Shown: in pieces, positions 53,169-61,883 of the stretch
Numbering within the stretch: position 1 is the stretch's first letter
How the letters are laid out: every line of letters begins with the position of its first letter
Origin: an uncultured Methylococcales bacterium
GTDB lineage: Bacteria > Pseudomonadota > Gammaproteobacteria > Methylococcales > Methylomonadaceae
Assembly (NCBI GenBank): GCA_903902705.1
Contig: CAIUVX010000139.1
Location: 62,001 to 126,000 of the forward strand
Reading direction: 5' to 3'
DNA: 64,000 nt
Notes under the pieces: generated by a model
Seen by the model: only the letters and a program-made list of their open reading frames with translations
The model's database searches: none
Told to the model about the DNA's origin: nothing
Program-made: the position numbers and the translations under genes

Positions 53169-55013
53169 ATGATTATTTTACATTTAATAGCACTTATTCA
53201 AACCTGTTTTTTTCCTGGATTTATATTGTTATTGTTGTTGCATCGCAAATATTTAAATTTGGAAACAACATTAACTTTCTCTTTTGGCTTAAGCCTTCTT
53301 TGTAATTATTTAATTGTATTTATATTAATATCTCTTGGGCTATATACTCAAATTATTGTAATAGGAATATTTGTTTTTGAGATAGGAGTTTTATTTGCAT
53401 TACTACGAATTAATAAGACTAAAGTAAATCCTATACCTAGAATAGGTATGGATTATTTTCGTGATATAACAAGTGAAGGTTATTTTAATAATTATATTAG
53501 CAGTTATGGTAAAATAGGTTTAGCCATCATTGTTATTGCTTTTATATATTTATTTTTTCTATTACATGAGGCTCTCAACAATATTGGTAACATTTTTCAA
53601 TTCTGGGATTCTGTAGTTTCATGGAATCATTGGGCGACTGTATTGGCAAACAATGCTTTTCCTTTGGACACCTATCATTATCCACTGCTGATACCTGCTA
53701 ATTGGTCAATGACCTATGTAATTACTGGCGTAAATTGGCAATTTATGCCTAGGGCCATTATGCCTATTTTTCTACTTGCAATGATGATTACGCAAATATT
53801 ATTAGGTCTTCGCCAGCGCAATATATCGTGGTTTATAACGGCTATTATTTTTTCTTTTGCCTTATCAAAATATAAATGGACAGACGGCATGGCGGATGGA
53901 GCTATTGCCTTTTTTTCTTGGTCAGCAATCCTGTGTATTTTACTGGCAATGGAAGACAGAGTTTCAGATAATAAAACGCGTAGTTTTATACTCTTTGGTT
54001 CTTTATTTGTGGTTGCTTCGGCAGTTACCAAGCAAGCAGGGTTATTTATGGTTGTTATATACCCTGCTATTGTATTACTTTTAAATAAGGAAAAAAGGCT
54101 GATTCCTAAAGGAAAAATAACACAATACCTTATAATATATTTAACTTTAGCATTGCTTGTCGTAGCACCATTTTATATGCTCGTTGAATATAATATTAGT
54201 CACGGAAAAAGTACCTCTGAAATAAGCTATGTTACATCCAATCTTCGTCTGCATAAAAATCATAGTTATATTAACAGAGTAATCCCCGCTCTTTACCTAT
54301 ATCTTTATATGTTTGGAGGGAAGTTAGTATTTTTATCTTTGTTAGGTTTTTCTTTCTACGCGTGTTGCCATCGATTACAGCGTATTTTATTTCTTATGGC
54401 ATTTCTGCCCTATTTGCTTTTATGGGCGGTTTTCTTTTCTTACGATACGCGTAACGCTGCTTTATCAATACCAATATTAGCTTTTGTAGCGGGCTACGGA
54501 GTCGATAAATTATTTATCAAAATTAAAACCACCGATTTACCTGCTGATTTTTTTTCTCCTCAATTAAAAAATGCAAAATCAATTATTTTTACAATTCTTA
54601 TAATCGCTGGTCTTTATCATTTAAATAGACAAATTGAGACTAAAAGCATAGAAATAAATCATATACAGCAACAAAAACAATTAGGTGATCCATATCTTAA
54701 TGAACGTTTATATGACTATTTCTCTAAAAATGGAAAAAATGGAGAGGTTCTTGTTACAGATTATCTATTCTTTGGATTTTTACCAGACCTATCGGAGCAT
54801 TATCGGTTGCTCTACAATAACGATGCAATGGCTATTGATAAGCTAAAAGCAGCGGATGTTGCCTACATTTTATTGACTCCTTACAGCAATGGAGATTCTA
54901 ATAAAAACAAACTCATTCAATATCTCGATGCACAATTAACTGAAGGAAAATTTAATCCCATTTTTACCTACACTAATCTCGATGGACCGTATAAACTCAT
55001 CAAAATTCGCTAG
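53169..55013 (+). CDS. Polytopic membrane protein, probable lipid-linked-sugar glycosyltransferase (GT-C/GT39-like)
   Basis: A 614-residue protein with about 12 to 13 membrane segments and a C-terminal soluble tail (about 500-614). The general layout resembles GT-C fold transferases (PMT/ArnT style) that move sugars from polyprenyl carriers in the periplasm; 'QFWDSVVSWNHWATVLANN' near residue 140 contains acidic and aromatic residues where such enzymes have their first loop, but no diagnostic motif is certain. Codon use is markedly more AT-rich than in the neighbours. It is 18 bases upstream of a GT2/GtrA gene, which could supply its lipid-linked donor. Confidence 0.6.
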   Translation: MIILHLIALIQTCFFPGFILLLLLHRKYLNLETTLTFSFGLSLLCNYLIVFILISLGLYTQIIVIGIFVFEIGVLFALLRINKTKVNPIPRIGMDYFRDITSEGYFNNYISSYGKIGLAIIVIAFIYLFFLLHEALNNIGNIFQFWDSVVSWNHWATVLANNAFPLDTYHYPLLIPANWSMTYVITGVNWQFMPRAIMPIFLLAMMITQILLGLRQRNISWFITAIIFSFALSKYKWTDGMADGAIAFFSWSAILCILLAMEDRVSDNKTRSFILFGSLFVVASAVTKQAGLFMVVIYPAIVLLLNKEKRLIPKGKITQYLIIYLTLALLVVAPFYMLVEYNISHGKSTSEISYVTSNLRLHKNHSYINRVIPALYLYLYMFGGKLVFLSLLGFSFYACCHRLQRILFLMAFLPYLLLWAVFFSYDTRNAALSIPILAFVAGYGVDKLFIKIKTTDLPADFFSPQLKNAKSIIFTILIIAGLYHLNRQIETKSIEINHIQQQKQLGDPYLNERLYDYFSKNGKNGEVLVTDYLFFGFLPDLSEHYRLLYNNDAMAIDKLKAADVAYILLTPYSNGDSNKNKLIQYLDAQLTEGKFNPIFTYTNLDGPYKLIKIR

Positions 55014-55031
55014 AATTAAGAGGAGACAATA

Positions 55032-56069
55032 TTGTCATATATAATTTTAATACCCGCCTATAAAGCAGATTCAAAGTTAGTCGTATTGATTAAACAACTC
55101 GCCGATTTAGGTGCTACTCAAATAGTTGTCGTTAACGATGGCTCAAGTGAGCAATACAGCAGTATTTTTGCACAGGCAGACGCTATTCCTATTTGCGAGG
55201 TCATACAACACGCTGTTAATCAAGGCAAAGGCAGAACCCTTAAAACGGGCATTAATTGGATTTTGAGCAAATATCCTGAAGTGAATGGAATTATTACTGC
55301 TGATGCAGATGGACAGCACTCACCTGAAGACATAATGGCTGTTGTTCAGATGATGATAAACAATCCAAAAGCTTTAATAGTAGGCTGTAGGCAATTTGAT
55401 GGTGCTATTCCTTTACGCAGTCGTTTAGGAAATAGCCTGACCCGATTAATATTCCGTTTACTGGCAGGAGTCAAAATTTCTGATACCCAAACGGGTTTGC
55501 GTGGTATTCCACACTCTTTTTTAGCAGCATCCATTTTAATGGAGGGAGAGCGGTATGAATACGAAATAAATATGCTACTCACCGCAGTCAGGGAGAAACT
55601 ATCGATAGTCGAAATACCTGTAAGCACTATTTATCTTGACAATAATGCGTCATCCCATTTCTCACCTCTTTTTGACTCATTCAAAATATACTTTTTATTA
55701 TTCAGATTTTTTCTTTCCTCATTAACAACCAGTATTATTGATTACATCGTTTTTATTATCAGCTTATCTTCTGGTTTTGATATTGCTTTGGCAACTATTT
55801 TTGCTCGGTTATTAGCGGGTTCTTATAACTATCAGGTAAATAAAAATATTGTATTCAAAGATAAGGGTGTTTCGATTAATTCTTTTATTAAATACTGGTT
55901 ATTAGTTATTATGTTAGGCACAATTTCATTTCTCTGTATAAAATGGTTGTCAATATTAACAAATATACCAATATCGGCTGCTAAAATAATAATAGAAACA
56001 TTATTATTTTTTATTAGCTTTGTTTTGCAGCGTGATATAGTATTTTCAAGGAGTAAAGAAAATGATTAA
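55032..56069 (+). CDS. Family 2 glycosyltransferase fused to a GtrA-like membrane domain
   Basis: A 345-residue fusion. Residues 1-215 are a GT-A fold GT2 enzyme of the dolichol-phosphate-mannose synthase type ('ILIPAYKAD', VVNDGSS, DADGQHSPED, 'KISDTQTGLRG'). Residues 220-345 form four membrane helices of the GtrA type ('YNYQVNKNIVFKD'), thought to flip polyprenyl-phosphate sugars. It starts at TTG 55032, ten bases after AGGAG; no ATG lies nearby in frame. It overlaps the next gene by eight bases. Together with the membrane protein upstream it suggests a three-gene glycan-modification cassette. Confidence 0.85.
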   Translation: MSYIILIPAYKADSKLVVLIKQLADLGATQIVVVNDGSSEQYSSIFAQADAIPICEVIQHAVNQGKGRTLKTGINWILSKYPEVNGIITADADGQHSPEDIMAVVQMMINNPKALIVGCRQFDGAIPLRSRLGNSLTRLIFRLLAGVKISDTQTGLRGIPHSFLAASILMEGERYEYEINMLLTAVREKLSIVEIPVSTIYLDNNASSHFSPLFDSFKIYFLLFRFFLSSLTTSIIDYIVFIISLSSGFDIALATIFARLLAGSYNYQVNKNIVFKDKGVSINSFIKYWLLVIMLGTISFLCIKWLSILTNIPISAAKIIIETLLFFISFVLQRDIVFSRSKEND

Positions 56070-56703
56070 AAAAACAAATTGGGACGCTTATTATGGCAAT
56101 AGTAGCTCGTTAAGTTCAATTACACGAAATATTACTATAAAAAATATTGCAAAAATTATTGATAATATTATTCTGATAGATAATAAATGGCAGCCACAAA
56201 AAATTATAGAGCTTGGTGGTGCAAATAGCTGTCTATACGACCACATAAAAAATAAATTCAAACCTAATCAATACTTGGTTATAGATAATAATAAAACAGG
56301 GCTTGATTTGTTGAAAAAAAAATTTGGCAATGATGGCGTGTTATTAATTAAAAATGCTGATATTTTGAATTATACAGTCAGCAATGAAAATGCCGATTTA
56401 ATTTATAGTGTTGGTTTAGTTGAGCATTTTGATATTGAAGGGACTGAAAAAGCAATCGAAGCTCACTTTAATATGTTAAAAACAGGTGGCTATTGCATCA
56501 TAACATTTCCAACTCCCACATTTTTATATAGAATAACAAGAGGGTTAGCTGAAATATTAAATCTATGGTTATTTTGGGATGAACGACCATTGCATTTTGA
56601 TGAAGTTATTAATACTGTGAATAAATATGCTAAGGTGTTAAAAACTACTATAAATTGGTCAATTATTCTTACCCAAGGCATCATTGTTGCTCAGAAGCGT
56701 TAA
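56062..56703 (+). CDS. Class I SAM-dependent methyltransferase
   Basis: A 213-residue protein. The AdoMet-binding glycine motif IIELGGANSCLYDHI is near residue 50, motif II 'YLVIDNNKTGLDLL' near 75 and 'ADLIYSVGLVEHFD' (motif IV) near 115. The substrate is unknown; the neighbouring glycosyltransferases suggest a sugar or lipid. It starts inside the 3' end of the GT2 gene (eight-base overlap). AT-rich composition matches the two genes upstream, suggesting joint transfer. Confidence 0.85.
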   Translation: MIKKTNWDAYYGNSSSLSSITRNITIKNIAKIIDNIILIDNKWQPQKIIELGGANSCLYDHIKNKFKPNQYLVIDNNKTGLDLLKKKFGNDGVLLIKNADILNYTVSNENADLIYSVGLVEHFDIEGTEKAIEAHFNMLKTGGYCIITFPTPTFLYRITRGLAEILNLWLFWDERPLHFDEVINTVNKYAKVLKTTINWSIILTQGIIVAQKR

Positions 56704-56759
56704 TTTTTCCTAGCTCCCATGTGCCGCGTCACTGCCATTAAGCACCGCGTACCGCGTAC

Positions 56760-56784
56760 GTTGGGTTGAGGAACGAAACCCAAC
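56760..56784. repeat. Short palindrome GTTGGGTT...AACCCAAC
   Basis: GTTGGGTT (56760-56767) and AACCCAAC (56777-56784) form a hairpin with a nine-base loop. It lies in the 277-base gap after the methyltransferase, together with a copy of the sequence 'gcatgaagcttgcg' (56877-56890) that also occurs at 59550-59563. No gene is seen there. Confidence 0.6.
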
Positions 56785-56980
56785 ATTCTCAATGTATTCG
56801 CTACTTGCCAAGAACACACAACCTTTTTATCTAATTATAAATTGGTTGCGTGATACAACGTCATAAAATGCGTGTAGCATGAAGCTTGCGAAATACGGTG
56901 TGTTTCGATGCTTGGGTTATTAACAACGCCTATGGTCTTCATCTGTCATAACAGGTTTAATATTACAACCAGAGTTTGTG

Positions 56981-57547
56981 TTATTTGCTATAACTGGCAA
57001 ATCCCTCTGTGTCTCTTCGACTATTCTGATCTTGTCGCCAACTCTCATAATTTGCTTCGTATTGTTCTCGTGCCGCTTGAGCTTGCCTAGCCCTATCAAT
57101 ATTGAACTGATCTATAAAACCTTGTGTCTGCGCGGGGGTGAAACGTAGCTGATTTCCGCCATTTCCATAATAATTATTTCCTGAATAATTACTCCCTGGA
57201 TAATATTGCCCCAGTTGCGGCTGTACTGCCATTGGTGGCATGGGTGGCGCGTTAAAACGTCTAGTCTCAGTGATAAATTCTCTCGATGCACGCTCAGATG
57301 CGTAGTATTGCTGCATTTCGTTGGCATGGGCAGTCTGTTTTGCCATCTCCGCATTACTTCGGTGAGCAATCTCAGCATTCCGTTGATCTATAAAGCCTTG
57401 TCTTTGCGCGGGCGAATACTGCTGTTGATAACGTTCATCGGAAAAAGAATGTCTGCCCGACTTGTCTCGCCAGAGTTCCATCACTGATGGGTCGGCTATT
57501 GCTGCTGCTGACATCAATACTAGCGTCGGTATTATTACTATTTTCAT
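56981..57547 (-). CDS. Exported Gln/Asn-rich protein with a duplicated motif
   Basis: A 188-residue protein starting at ATG 57547, where AGGAAGAG precedes and a signal peptide begins (MKIVIIPTLVLMSAAAIADP, cleavage after AIA). An upstream frame to 57616 is ignored. The motif PAQRQGFIDQRN (near residue 45) is repeated as PAQTQGFIDQFN (near 137), each following a Tyr/Phe-x-Pro and preceding Arg-rich helices; between them is a Pro/Gly/Asn/Tyr-rich linker. Function unknown. It is monocistronic and convergent to the methyltransferase gene. Confidence 0.7.
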   Translation of the reverse strand: MKIVIIPTLVLMSAAAIADPSVMELWRDKSGRHSFSDERYQQQYSPAQRQGFIDQRNAEIAHRSNAEMAKQTAHANEMQQYYASERASREFITETRRFNAPPMPPMAVQPQLGQYYPGSNYSGNNYYGNGGNQLRFTPAQTQGFIDQFNIDRARQAQAAREQYEANYESWRQDQNSRRDTEGFASYSK

Positions 57548-57751
57548 TTTCGCTCTTCCTAAGTTTGGTATAAATTGTAAGTTGGTGTCAGGCAACCTGA
57601 TGCGAGTGCTTGGCATCCATCACAGATTGGTCGAATTATCACACAGTTAGTGTGAACTGAAAGTGAATAATGCGGGTGGCGGTCTAACAATAAATTTTTA
57701 GACTCCAGAGCGAGAAATTAATGCAGAGCAAGATAGGATGGGTTGTTCACG

Positions 57752-57884
57752 TTCAGTTCACTCTCATACTGTGATACTGTCATCGACTTGATGCAATACA
57801 CAATCCTATCATCAAGCAAACTAATGGAAAATATTTAAATTCTAACTTACTTTTTAATCAACATTGCATTAAGCGAACTCAGTC
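57752..57884 (+). repeat. Upstream region duplicated at 59646-59759
   Basis: 'ttcagttcactctcatactg' and following sequence, then 'cctatcatcaagca', then 'ctttttaatcaacattgcat' up to the ATG are shared with the region before the paralogous gene at 59760. A few indels separate the copies. It probably contains a shared promoter. The gap 57548-57751 holds nothing else recognisable. Confidence 0.75.
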
Positions 57885-58319
57885 ATGAAATTAATACTAC
57901 AAATTGTCCTAGGTGTCAGTATAGGGATTGTGTTGGGAGGATCATTGTTGTATTTGTACACAGGTGCGTTTGCGGAACAATTGATTAGTGCCGTATTAAA
58001 CCAATCCGTGGGTCAAAATAAAATTCCAGCACATCAGTTTATTGCTGTTGATAGTTCATTGCCTGCAACAACAATATTACCCCTCCTAAAACCTCCTACT
58101 GTAGAACTACCGATTGCCGAAATTAATCCAGTAGATGCCACTGATATTGCCGAGGCAGATGATATAGGACTAACGGAGAAAGCATTTAAAGAATCTTATA
58201 AAAAACCAGACAAATGCCAGTCACCCAATGAAGATCACGATCTTTTAGTTGCTTGTGGCAATGAACACATCCATGCTAGAGATAAGTTTGAAGAAGCATG
58301 GCGACAGGGAGAATTTTAA
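57885..58319 (+). CDS. Small single-span membrane protein (paralogue A)
   Basis: A 144-residue protein with an N-terminal hydrophobic segment (residues 3-27, ILQIVLGVSIGIVLGGSLLY), a Pro/Ile-rich linker and a C-terminal domain with 'YKKPDKCQSPNEDHDLLVACGN' containing two Cys. It is closely related to the protein at 59760-60221; identity is highest at both ends, while the linker varies. Function unknown. The hydrophobic segment may be an anchor or uncleaved signal. It lies 88 bases before the FGE-like gene, on the same strand. Confidence 0.75.
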   Translation: MKLILQIVLGVSIGIVLGGSLLYLYTGAFAEQLISAVLNQSVGQNKIPAHQFIAVDSSLPATTILPLLKPPTVELPIAEINPVDATDIAEADDIGLTEKAFKESYKKPDKCQSPNEDHDLLVACGNEHIHARDKFEEAWRQGEF

Positions 58320-58406
58320 ACATAATTTTTGAGTTGGTTTTTACAATGCTTTCACAGTTTTTAACGCTACTCGGCTTATACAACAATTAATTACAGCAGG
58401 TTAGTT

Positions 58407-59489
58407 ATGAAATATCGACTAATGATTTTACTTTTTTACAGTTTATCCTCGTATGGTTTTGATAAATTTGATGCGGCGATCTGTGATGCGGGTGTCGATA
58501 ATCCAGCGCGGGTTCTGTGCTATCGAAACGCTGGGGCTTTCTCTCAGTGCCAAAACAACGACGCAACTGCTGAACTAAGCTGCTACAAAGACAAAATCAA
58601 CCTTGCGGAATCAGAAAAAAAAGAAGCCTGCCCGACCACTACGCAAGGAAAATGTATCGCCGTTGGAGATGCCGCATACATTGCACCGAATGATTATTCT
58701 TCGAGTGCAGTCAAACTGCCAGATAAACAACAGTCAGCTAAGGAAAAACCAGCAGTAGAAACTGATTCTTTGCCGCCAGAAATAGCAAAACTTGAATCTG
58801 ATATGGTCGTAATCAACGGCGATTGTTTTATGATGGGTAGTGGTCTCGACACTAAAAAGATAAGAATGGGTGATGAAAGACAACATAAAATCTGCGTAAA
58901 AGATTTTGAAATTGGTAAATATGAAGTCACACAAGCACAATGGCGGGCGGTAATGGGTAACAATCCATCGCACTTTAAAGGTGACAACTTGCCTGTTGAA
59001 CAAGTTACTTATAACTATGTGCAGGATTTTATTAAAAAGCTAAATACTCAAACAGGTAAAACCTATCGACTACCGACTGAGGCAGAATGGGAATATGCAG
59101 CTCGCAAGGATACAACGACTGCATTTTATACAGGCGACTGTATTAACACCAAACAAGCCAACTATAACGGTACTTATGATTATAATAACTGTGGTGCAAA
59201 AACAGGGGCTTATAAACAAACAACCGTTGCCGTTGGTTCATACCCCGCTAATCCGTGGGGCTTGTATGATATGGCTGGTAATGTGTGGGAATGGACGTGT
59301 TCAGTGTATGATTCAAGTTATGGCGGTAGTGAAAACCAATGTGAAAGCAATAATGGTGCTGGGATGGTGCATGTGGTTCGTGGCGGTTCGTGGCTTGGCA
59401 ACCCAATCAGATTGCGCTCGGCGAACCGTGGCAGATTCTCACCTGACAGCCGTGACAGCGGTCTTGGTTTCCGTCTTTCTAGGATGTAA
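58407..59489 (+). CDS. Formylglycine-generating-enzyme-fold (SUMF1) protein; candidate DGR target
   Basis: A 360-residue exported protein with a signal peptide (residues 1-17, YGF). A Cys-rich N-terminal part (about 20-100) precedes an FGE-sulfatase/C-type-lectin-fold domain (about 130-360): FMMGSG, 'YEVTQAQWRAVMGNNPSHF', YRLPTEAEWEYAARKD, 'GLYDMAGNVWEWT', VVRGGSW and the end GLGFRLSRM. The catalytic Cys pair of true FGE is not obvious, so a binding role is likelier. The last 33 codons, between GGSW and GFRL, have the position and composition of the variable region of a diversity-generating retroelement target. No reverse transcriptase or template repeat is in the window. Confidence 0.85.
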   Translation: MKYRLMILLFYSLSSYGFDKFDAAICDAGVDNPARVLCYRNAGAFSQCQNNDATAELSCYKDKINLAESEKKEACPTTTQGKCIAVGDAAYIAPNDYSSSAVKLPDKQQSAKEKPAVETDSLPPEIAKLESDMVVINGDCFMMGSGLDTKKIRMGDERQHKICVKDFEIGKYEVTQAQWRAVMGNNPSHFKGDNLPVEQVTYNYVQDFIKKLNTQTGKTYRLPTEAEWEYAARKDTTTAFYTGDCINTKQANYNGTYDYNNCGAKTGAYKQTTVAVGSYPANPWGLYDMAGNVWEWTCSVYDSSYGGSENQCESNNGAGMVHVVRGGSWLGNPIRLRSANRGRFSPDSRDSGLGFRLSRM

Positions 59490-59542
59490 ATCTTTGCTCT
59501 TTATCCAACACCTTTATTTGTTTGCGCGTAGCAATGTAGCAA

Positions 59543-59588
59543 GTAGCCCACATGAAGCTTGCGGAATGAGGGGCTTTTCGTGGGCTAC
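59543..59588. repeat. Palindrome GTAGCCCAC...GTGGGCTAC
   Basis: The 9-base arms 59543-59551 and 59580-59588 pair exactly and enclose 'atgaagcttgcggaatgagg'-type sequence shared with 56877-56890. It lies in the 270-base gap between the FGE-like gene and paralogue B, upstream of the duplicated promoter region. Confidence 0.6.
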
Positions 59589-59645
59589 CACTGTTCACTG
59601 TGTTCCGCGCTCCGCTCCACACGGGCTTGTGCTGGGTTATTCACT

Positions 59646-59759
59646 TTCAGTTCACTCTCATACTGTGATACTGTCGCCGACTTGATACGATACACAAACC
59701 TATCATCAAGCAAGCCTCATATTACTTTTTAATCAACATTGCATTAAGCGGACTCAGTC
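59646..59759 (+). repeat. Second copy of the duplicated upstream region
   Basis: It matches 57752-57884 with scattered changes and a deletion of about 20 bases in the middle. The duplication unit therefore includes both upstream region and gene. Confidence 0.75.
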
Positions 59760-60221
59760 ATGAAATTAATACTACAAATTACCCTAGGTGTCAGTCTAGG
59801 GATCGTGTTAGGCGGCTCATTGTTGTCTTTATATACAGGGGCGTTCGCGGAACAATTGGTTAGTGCTGCACTAAAAACACTTCCGCCACCTAAGTCTAGT
59901 TCTGTTGATAATTTATTGCCCGCAACACTACCACCACCCATCGCCCCCAAACCCATAGAAGAATCTATTCCAGCACCACCGATCAGCACAACACCAGCAC
60001 CGATTGCCGAAATTAATCCTGTAGTTAAAGATCCCTCTGTTATTGCCGAGGAAGAAGATCAAAAACAAATGGGGATAAAGTTTAAAGCGTCTTATAAAAA
60101 ACCAGACAAATGCCTATCGCCCAATCAAGATCACGATCTTTTAGTTGCTTGTGGCAATGAATATATCCGTGCTAGAGATAAGTTTGAAAAATTATGGCAA
60201 CAGGGAGAATTTAAAAAATAA
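59760..60221 (+). CDS. Small single-span membrane protein (paralogue B)
   Basis: A 153-residue protein, paralogous to 57885-58319. The membrane segment (ILQITLGVSLGIVLGGSLLS) and the C-terminal 'YKKPDKCLSPNQDHDLLVACGN' are conserved, including both Cys; the Pro-rich linker is longer (PPPIAPKPIEESIPAPP). A GxxxG-like pattern in the membrane segment could support pairing. Function unknown. It converges on pyrR; the 112-base gap between them has no clear terminator. Confidence 0.75.
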   Translation: MKLILQITLGVSLGIVLGGSLLSLYTGAFAEQLVSAALKTLPPPKSSSVDNLLPATLPPPIAPKPIEESIPAPPISTTPAPIAEINPVVKDPSVIAEEEDQKQMGIKFKASYKKPDKCLSPNQDHDLLVACGNEYIRARDKFEKLWQQGEFKK

Positions 60222-60333
60222 TTGCTAAACACAAAGACGCAAAAATTTATCGTTCCAACGCTATATAGCTAAGTAAGTGTGGTTATCACAAATACCTGAA
60301 GTGCCATGTTGCTTCCTCGTTACATCCCTAAAA

Positions 60334-60834
60334 CTATAGGGTTTTATGTTCAATAACAATCGCAAGTGGCTGAGGCCCTGTTAGTTTTATACGTTGCCCT
60401 GCGTTCAGAACAAGGCGTGTGCCAACACAATCAGGTGCGATGGGAATTTGTTTACCGTCGCGTTCAATGAGTGCGGCAAGAACAACTTGGCGTGGTCTGC
60501 CATAATCAAAAATTTCATTTAAGGCGGCGCGGATGGTTCTGCCTGTGTAAAACACATCGTCAATTAGAATAATATCGCGCCCTTCGATGTTATGAGGTAA
60601 GTGACTGGGTTTTACATTGGGGTGTACGCCTATTTGAGAAAAATCATCTCGATAAAATGAAATGTCCAATAAGCCTAAGGGTTCAGGAATCGCTAAACGG
60701 GCGTGCATGATTTCAGCTATCCATACCCCACCCGTGCGGATACCAATCATTAATGGATTGATAAGTTGTCTTTCAATAATGGTGTGTTTTAGTTCTGTTT
60801 CCAGATTGTTCAGTAATTCAGCTAATGCTAACAC
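60334..60834 (-). CDS. pyrR: PyrR bifunctional uracil phosphoribosyltransferase / pyr regulator
   Basis: A 166-residue PRTase-fold protein. The PRPP-binding motif is DIILIDDVFYTGRTIRAA (about residues 92-109), and 'GIRTGGVWIAEIMHARL' is typical of PyrR. In gram-positives it binds pyr mRNA; in gammaproteobacteria it usually lies between ruvX and pyrB. Its start overlaps ruvX by 17 bases. pyrB does not follow here: the small membrane-protein genes converge instead, so the pyr operon is interrupted or relocated. Confidence 0.93.
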   Translation of the reverse strand: MLALAELLNNLETELKHTIIERQLINPLMIGIRTGGVWIAEIMHARLAIPEPLGLLDISFYRDDFSQIGVHPNVKPSHLPHNIEGRDIILIDDVFYTGRTIRAALNEIFDYGRPRQVVLAALIERDGKQIPIAPDCVGTRLVLNAGQRIKLTGPQPLAIVIEHKTL

Positions 60835-61297
60835 TCGCGCCTCCGTTGCTATGGTGATTTAACCACGTTTGTAAAATAAGTTGTGCAGCCAGTTGATCTT
60901 GTACTGCCCAGAGTTTGGTTGCCCCCACATGGACTTCATCAAACAATAATTGCTTTGCTTCAAAAGTGGATAGGGTTTCGTCTTGTTGAAAAACAGGTAA
61001 TTGGAATCGCCCTTCTAATTGCCGACAAAATTTTAACATACGCGGGGTAACAGGGTTGTCAGAGCCGTCTTGTTGTCTTGAAATGCCGACCACTAAACCG
61101 ACAGGTTGCCATTCTCGAATCAGTTGCCCGATAATTTCCCAGTTAGGATTTTGCTGAATGGAACGTATAGTTTGTAAAGGACTGGCGGTAGCCGTGGTAG
61201 TTTGCCCGACGGCAATGCCTATTTTTTTTGTACCAAAATCAAAACCTAAATAGGTGGTGCTGGTGGTTTTGCTTAATAGCGGGTCTAGTTTACGCAT
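60818..61297 (-). CDS. ruvX: RuvX/YqgF Holliday junction resolvase-like protein (pre-16S rRNA nuclease)
   Basis: A 159-residue RNase H-fold protein. GFDFGTKKIGIAV near residue 18 holds the first acidic residue; 'VGLVVGISRQQDGSDN', 'QDETLSTFEAKQLL' and the Asp in 'WAVQDQLAAQLILQTWL' complete the active-site set. YqgF matures the 5' end of 16S rRNA in E. coli. It overlaps algH by eight bases and pyrR by 17, forming a compact operon. Confidence 0.94.
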   Translation of the reverse strand: MRKLDPLLSKTTSTTYLGFDFGTKKIGIAVGQTTTATASPLQTIRSIQQNPNWEIIGQLIREWQPVGLVVGISRQQDGSDNPVTPRMLKFCRQLEGRFQLPVFQQDETLSTFEAKQLLFDEVHVGATKLWAVQDQLAAQLILQTWLNHHSNGGASVSIS

Positions 61298-61853
61298 GAC
61301 CAGCAGGTATGGTCAGTGTATTAATATTAATGCCCATTTGGTCAGCAGCAGCACGCCAGCGTAAATCTATGGGGGTGTCAAATAAAATTTGTTCGCCAAA
61401 AGGGCTGGTTAGCCACGCATTTGCCAGTATTTCTTGTTCTAACTGTCCTTCGCTCCAGCCTGCATAACCTAAGGCAACTAAATAGGATTCTGGTCCTTTA
61501 TCTAATGCTATCGCTTCAATGACATCACGCGAAGTGGTCAGAGAAATAGTATCAGACACTTCAATACTCATATCCCATTCCCCTCCTGTTGGATGCAATA
61601 CAAAACCTCGCTCTTGCTGCACAGGGCCGCCTGCAAACACGATGGATTGCGCGGCAGTTTTTGAGGTAACACGGATTTTCATTTGTTTAAAAATATCACC
61701 TAGTTTCATATTGGCTGAGCGATTGATAACAATACCCAATGCACCGCTGTCGCTATGCTGGCATAAATAGGTGACGGTATGAAAAAAAGTCGGGTCATCC
61801 AAATTAGGCATGGCGATAATAAATTGGTTATTAAGATAGGTGACTTCGGTCAT
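61290..61853 (-). CDS. algH: YqgE/AlgH family protein
   Basis: A 187-residue DUF179 protein. The start YLNNQFIIAMPNLDDPTFFHTVTYLC is characteristic, as are ALGIVINRS, 'FAGGPVQQERGFVLH' and 'LGYAGWSEGQLEQEI'. Cellular function is unsettled (linked to alginate regulation in Pseudomonas). ATG 61853 is preferred over an upstream TTG at 61868. It is part of gshB-tonB-algH-ruvX-pyrR, which is conserved in Pseudomonas and relatives. Confidence 0.93.
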   Translation of the reverse strand: MTEVTYLNNQFIIAMPNLDDPTFFHTVTYLCQHSDSGALGIVINRSANMKLGDIFKQMKIRVTSKTAAQSIVFAGGPVQQERGFVLHPTGGEWDMSIEVSDTISLTTSRDVIEAIALDKGPESYLVALGYAGWSEGQLEQEILANAWLTSPFGEQILFDTPIDLRWRAAADQMGININTLTIPAGHA

Positions 61854-61883
61854 GTGTCTTGGTATCAAAAGGTAGGTGTGATT

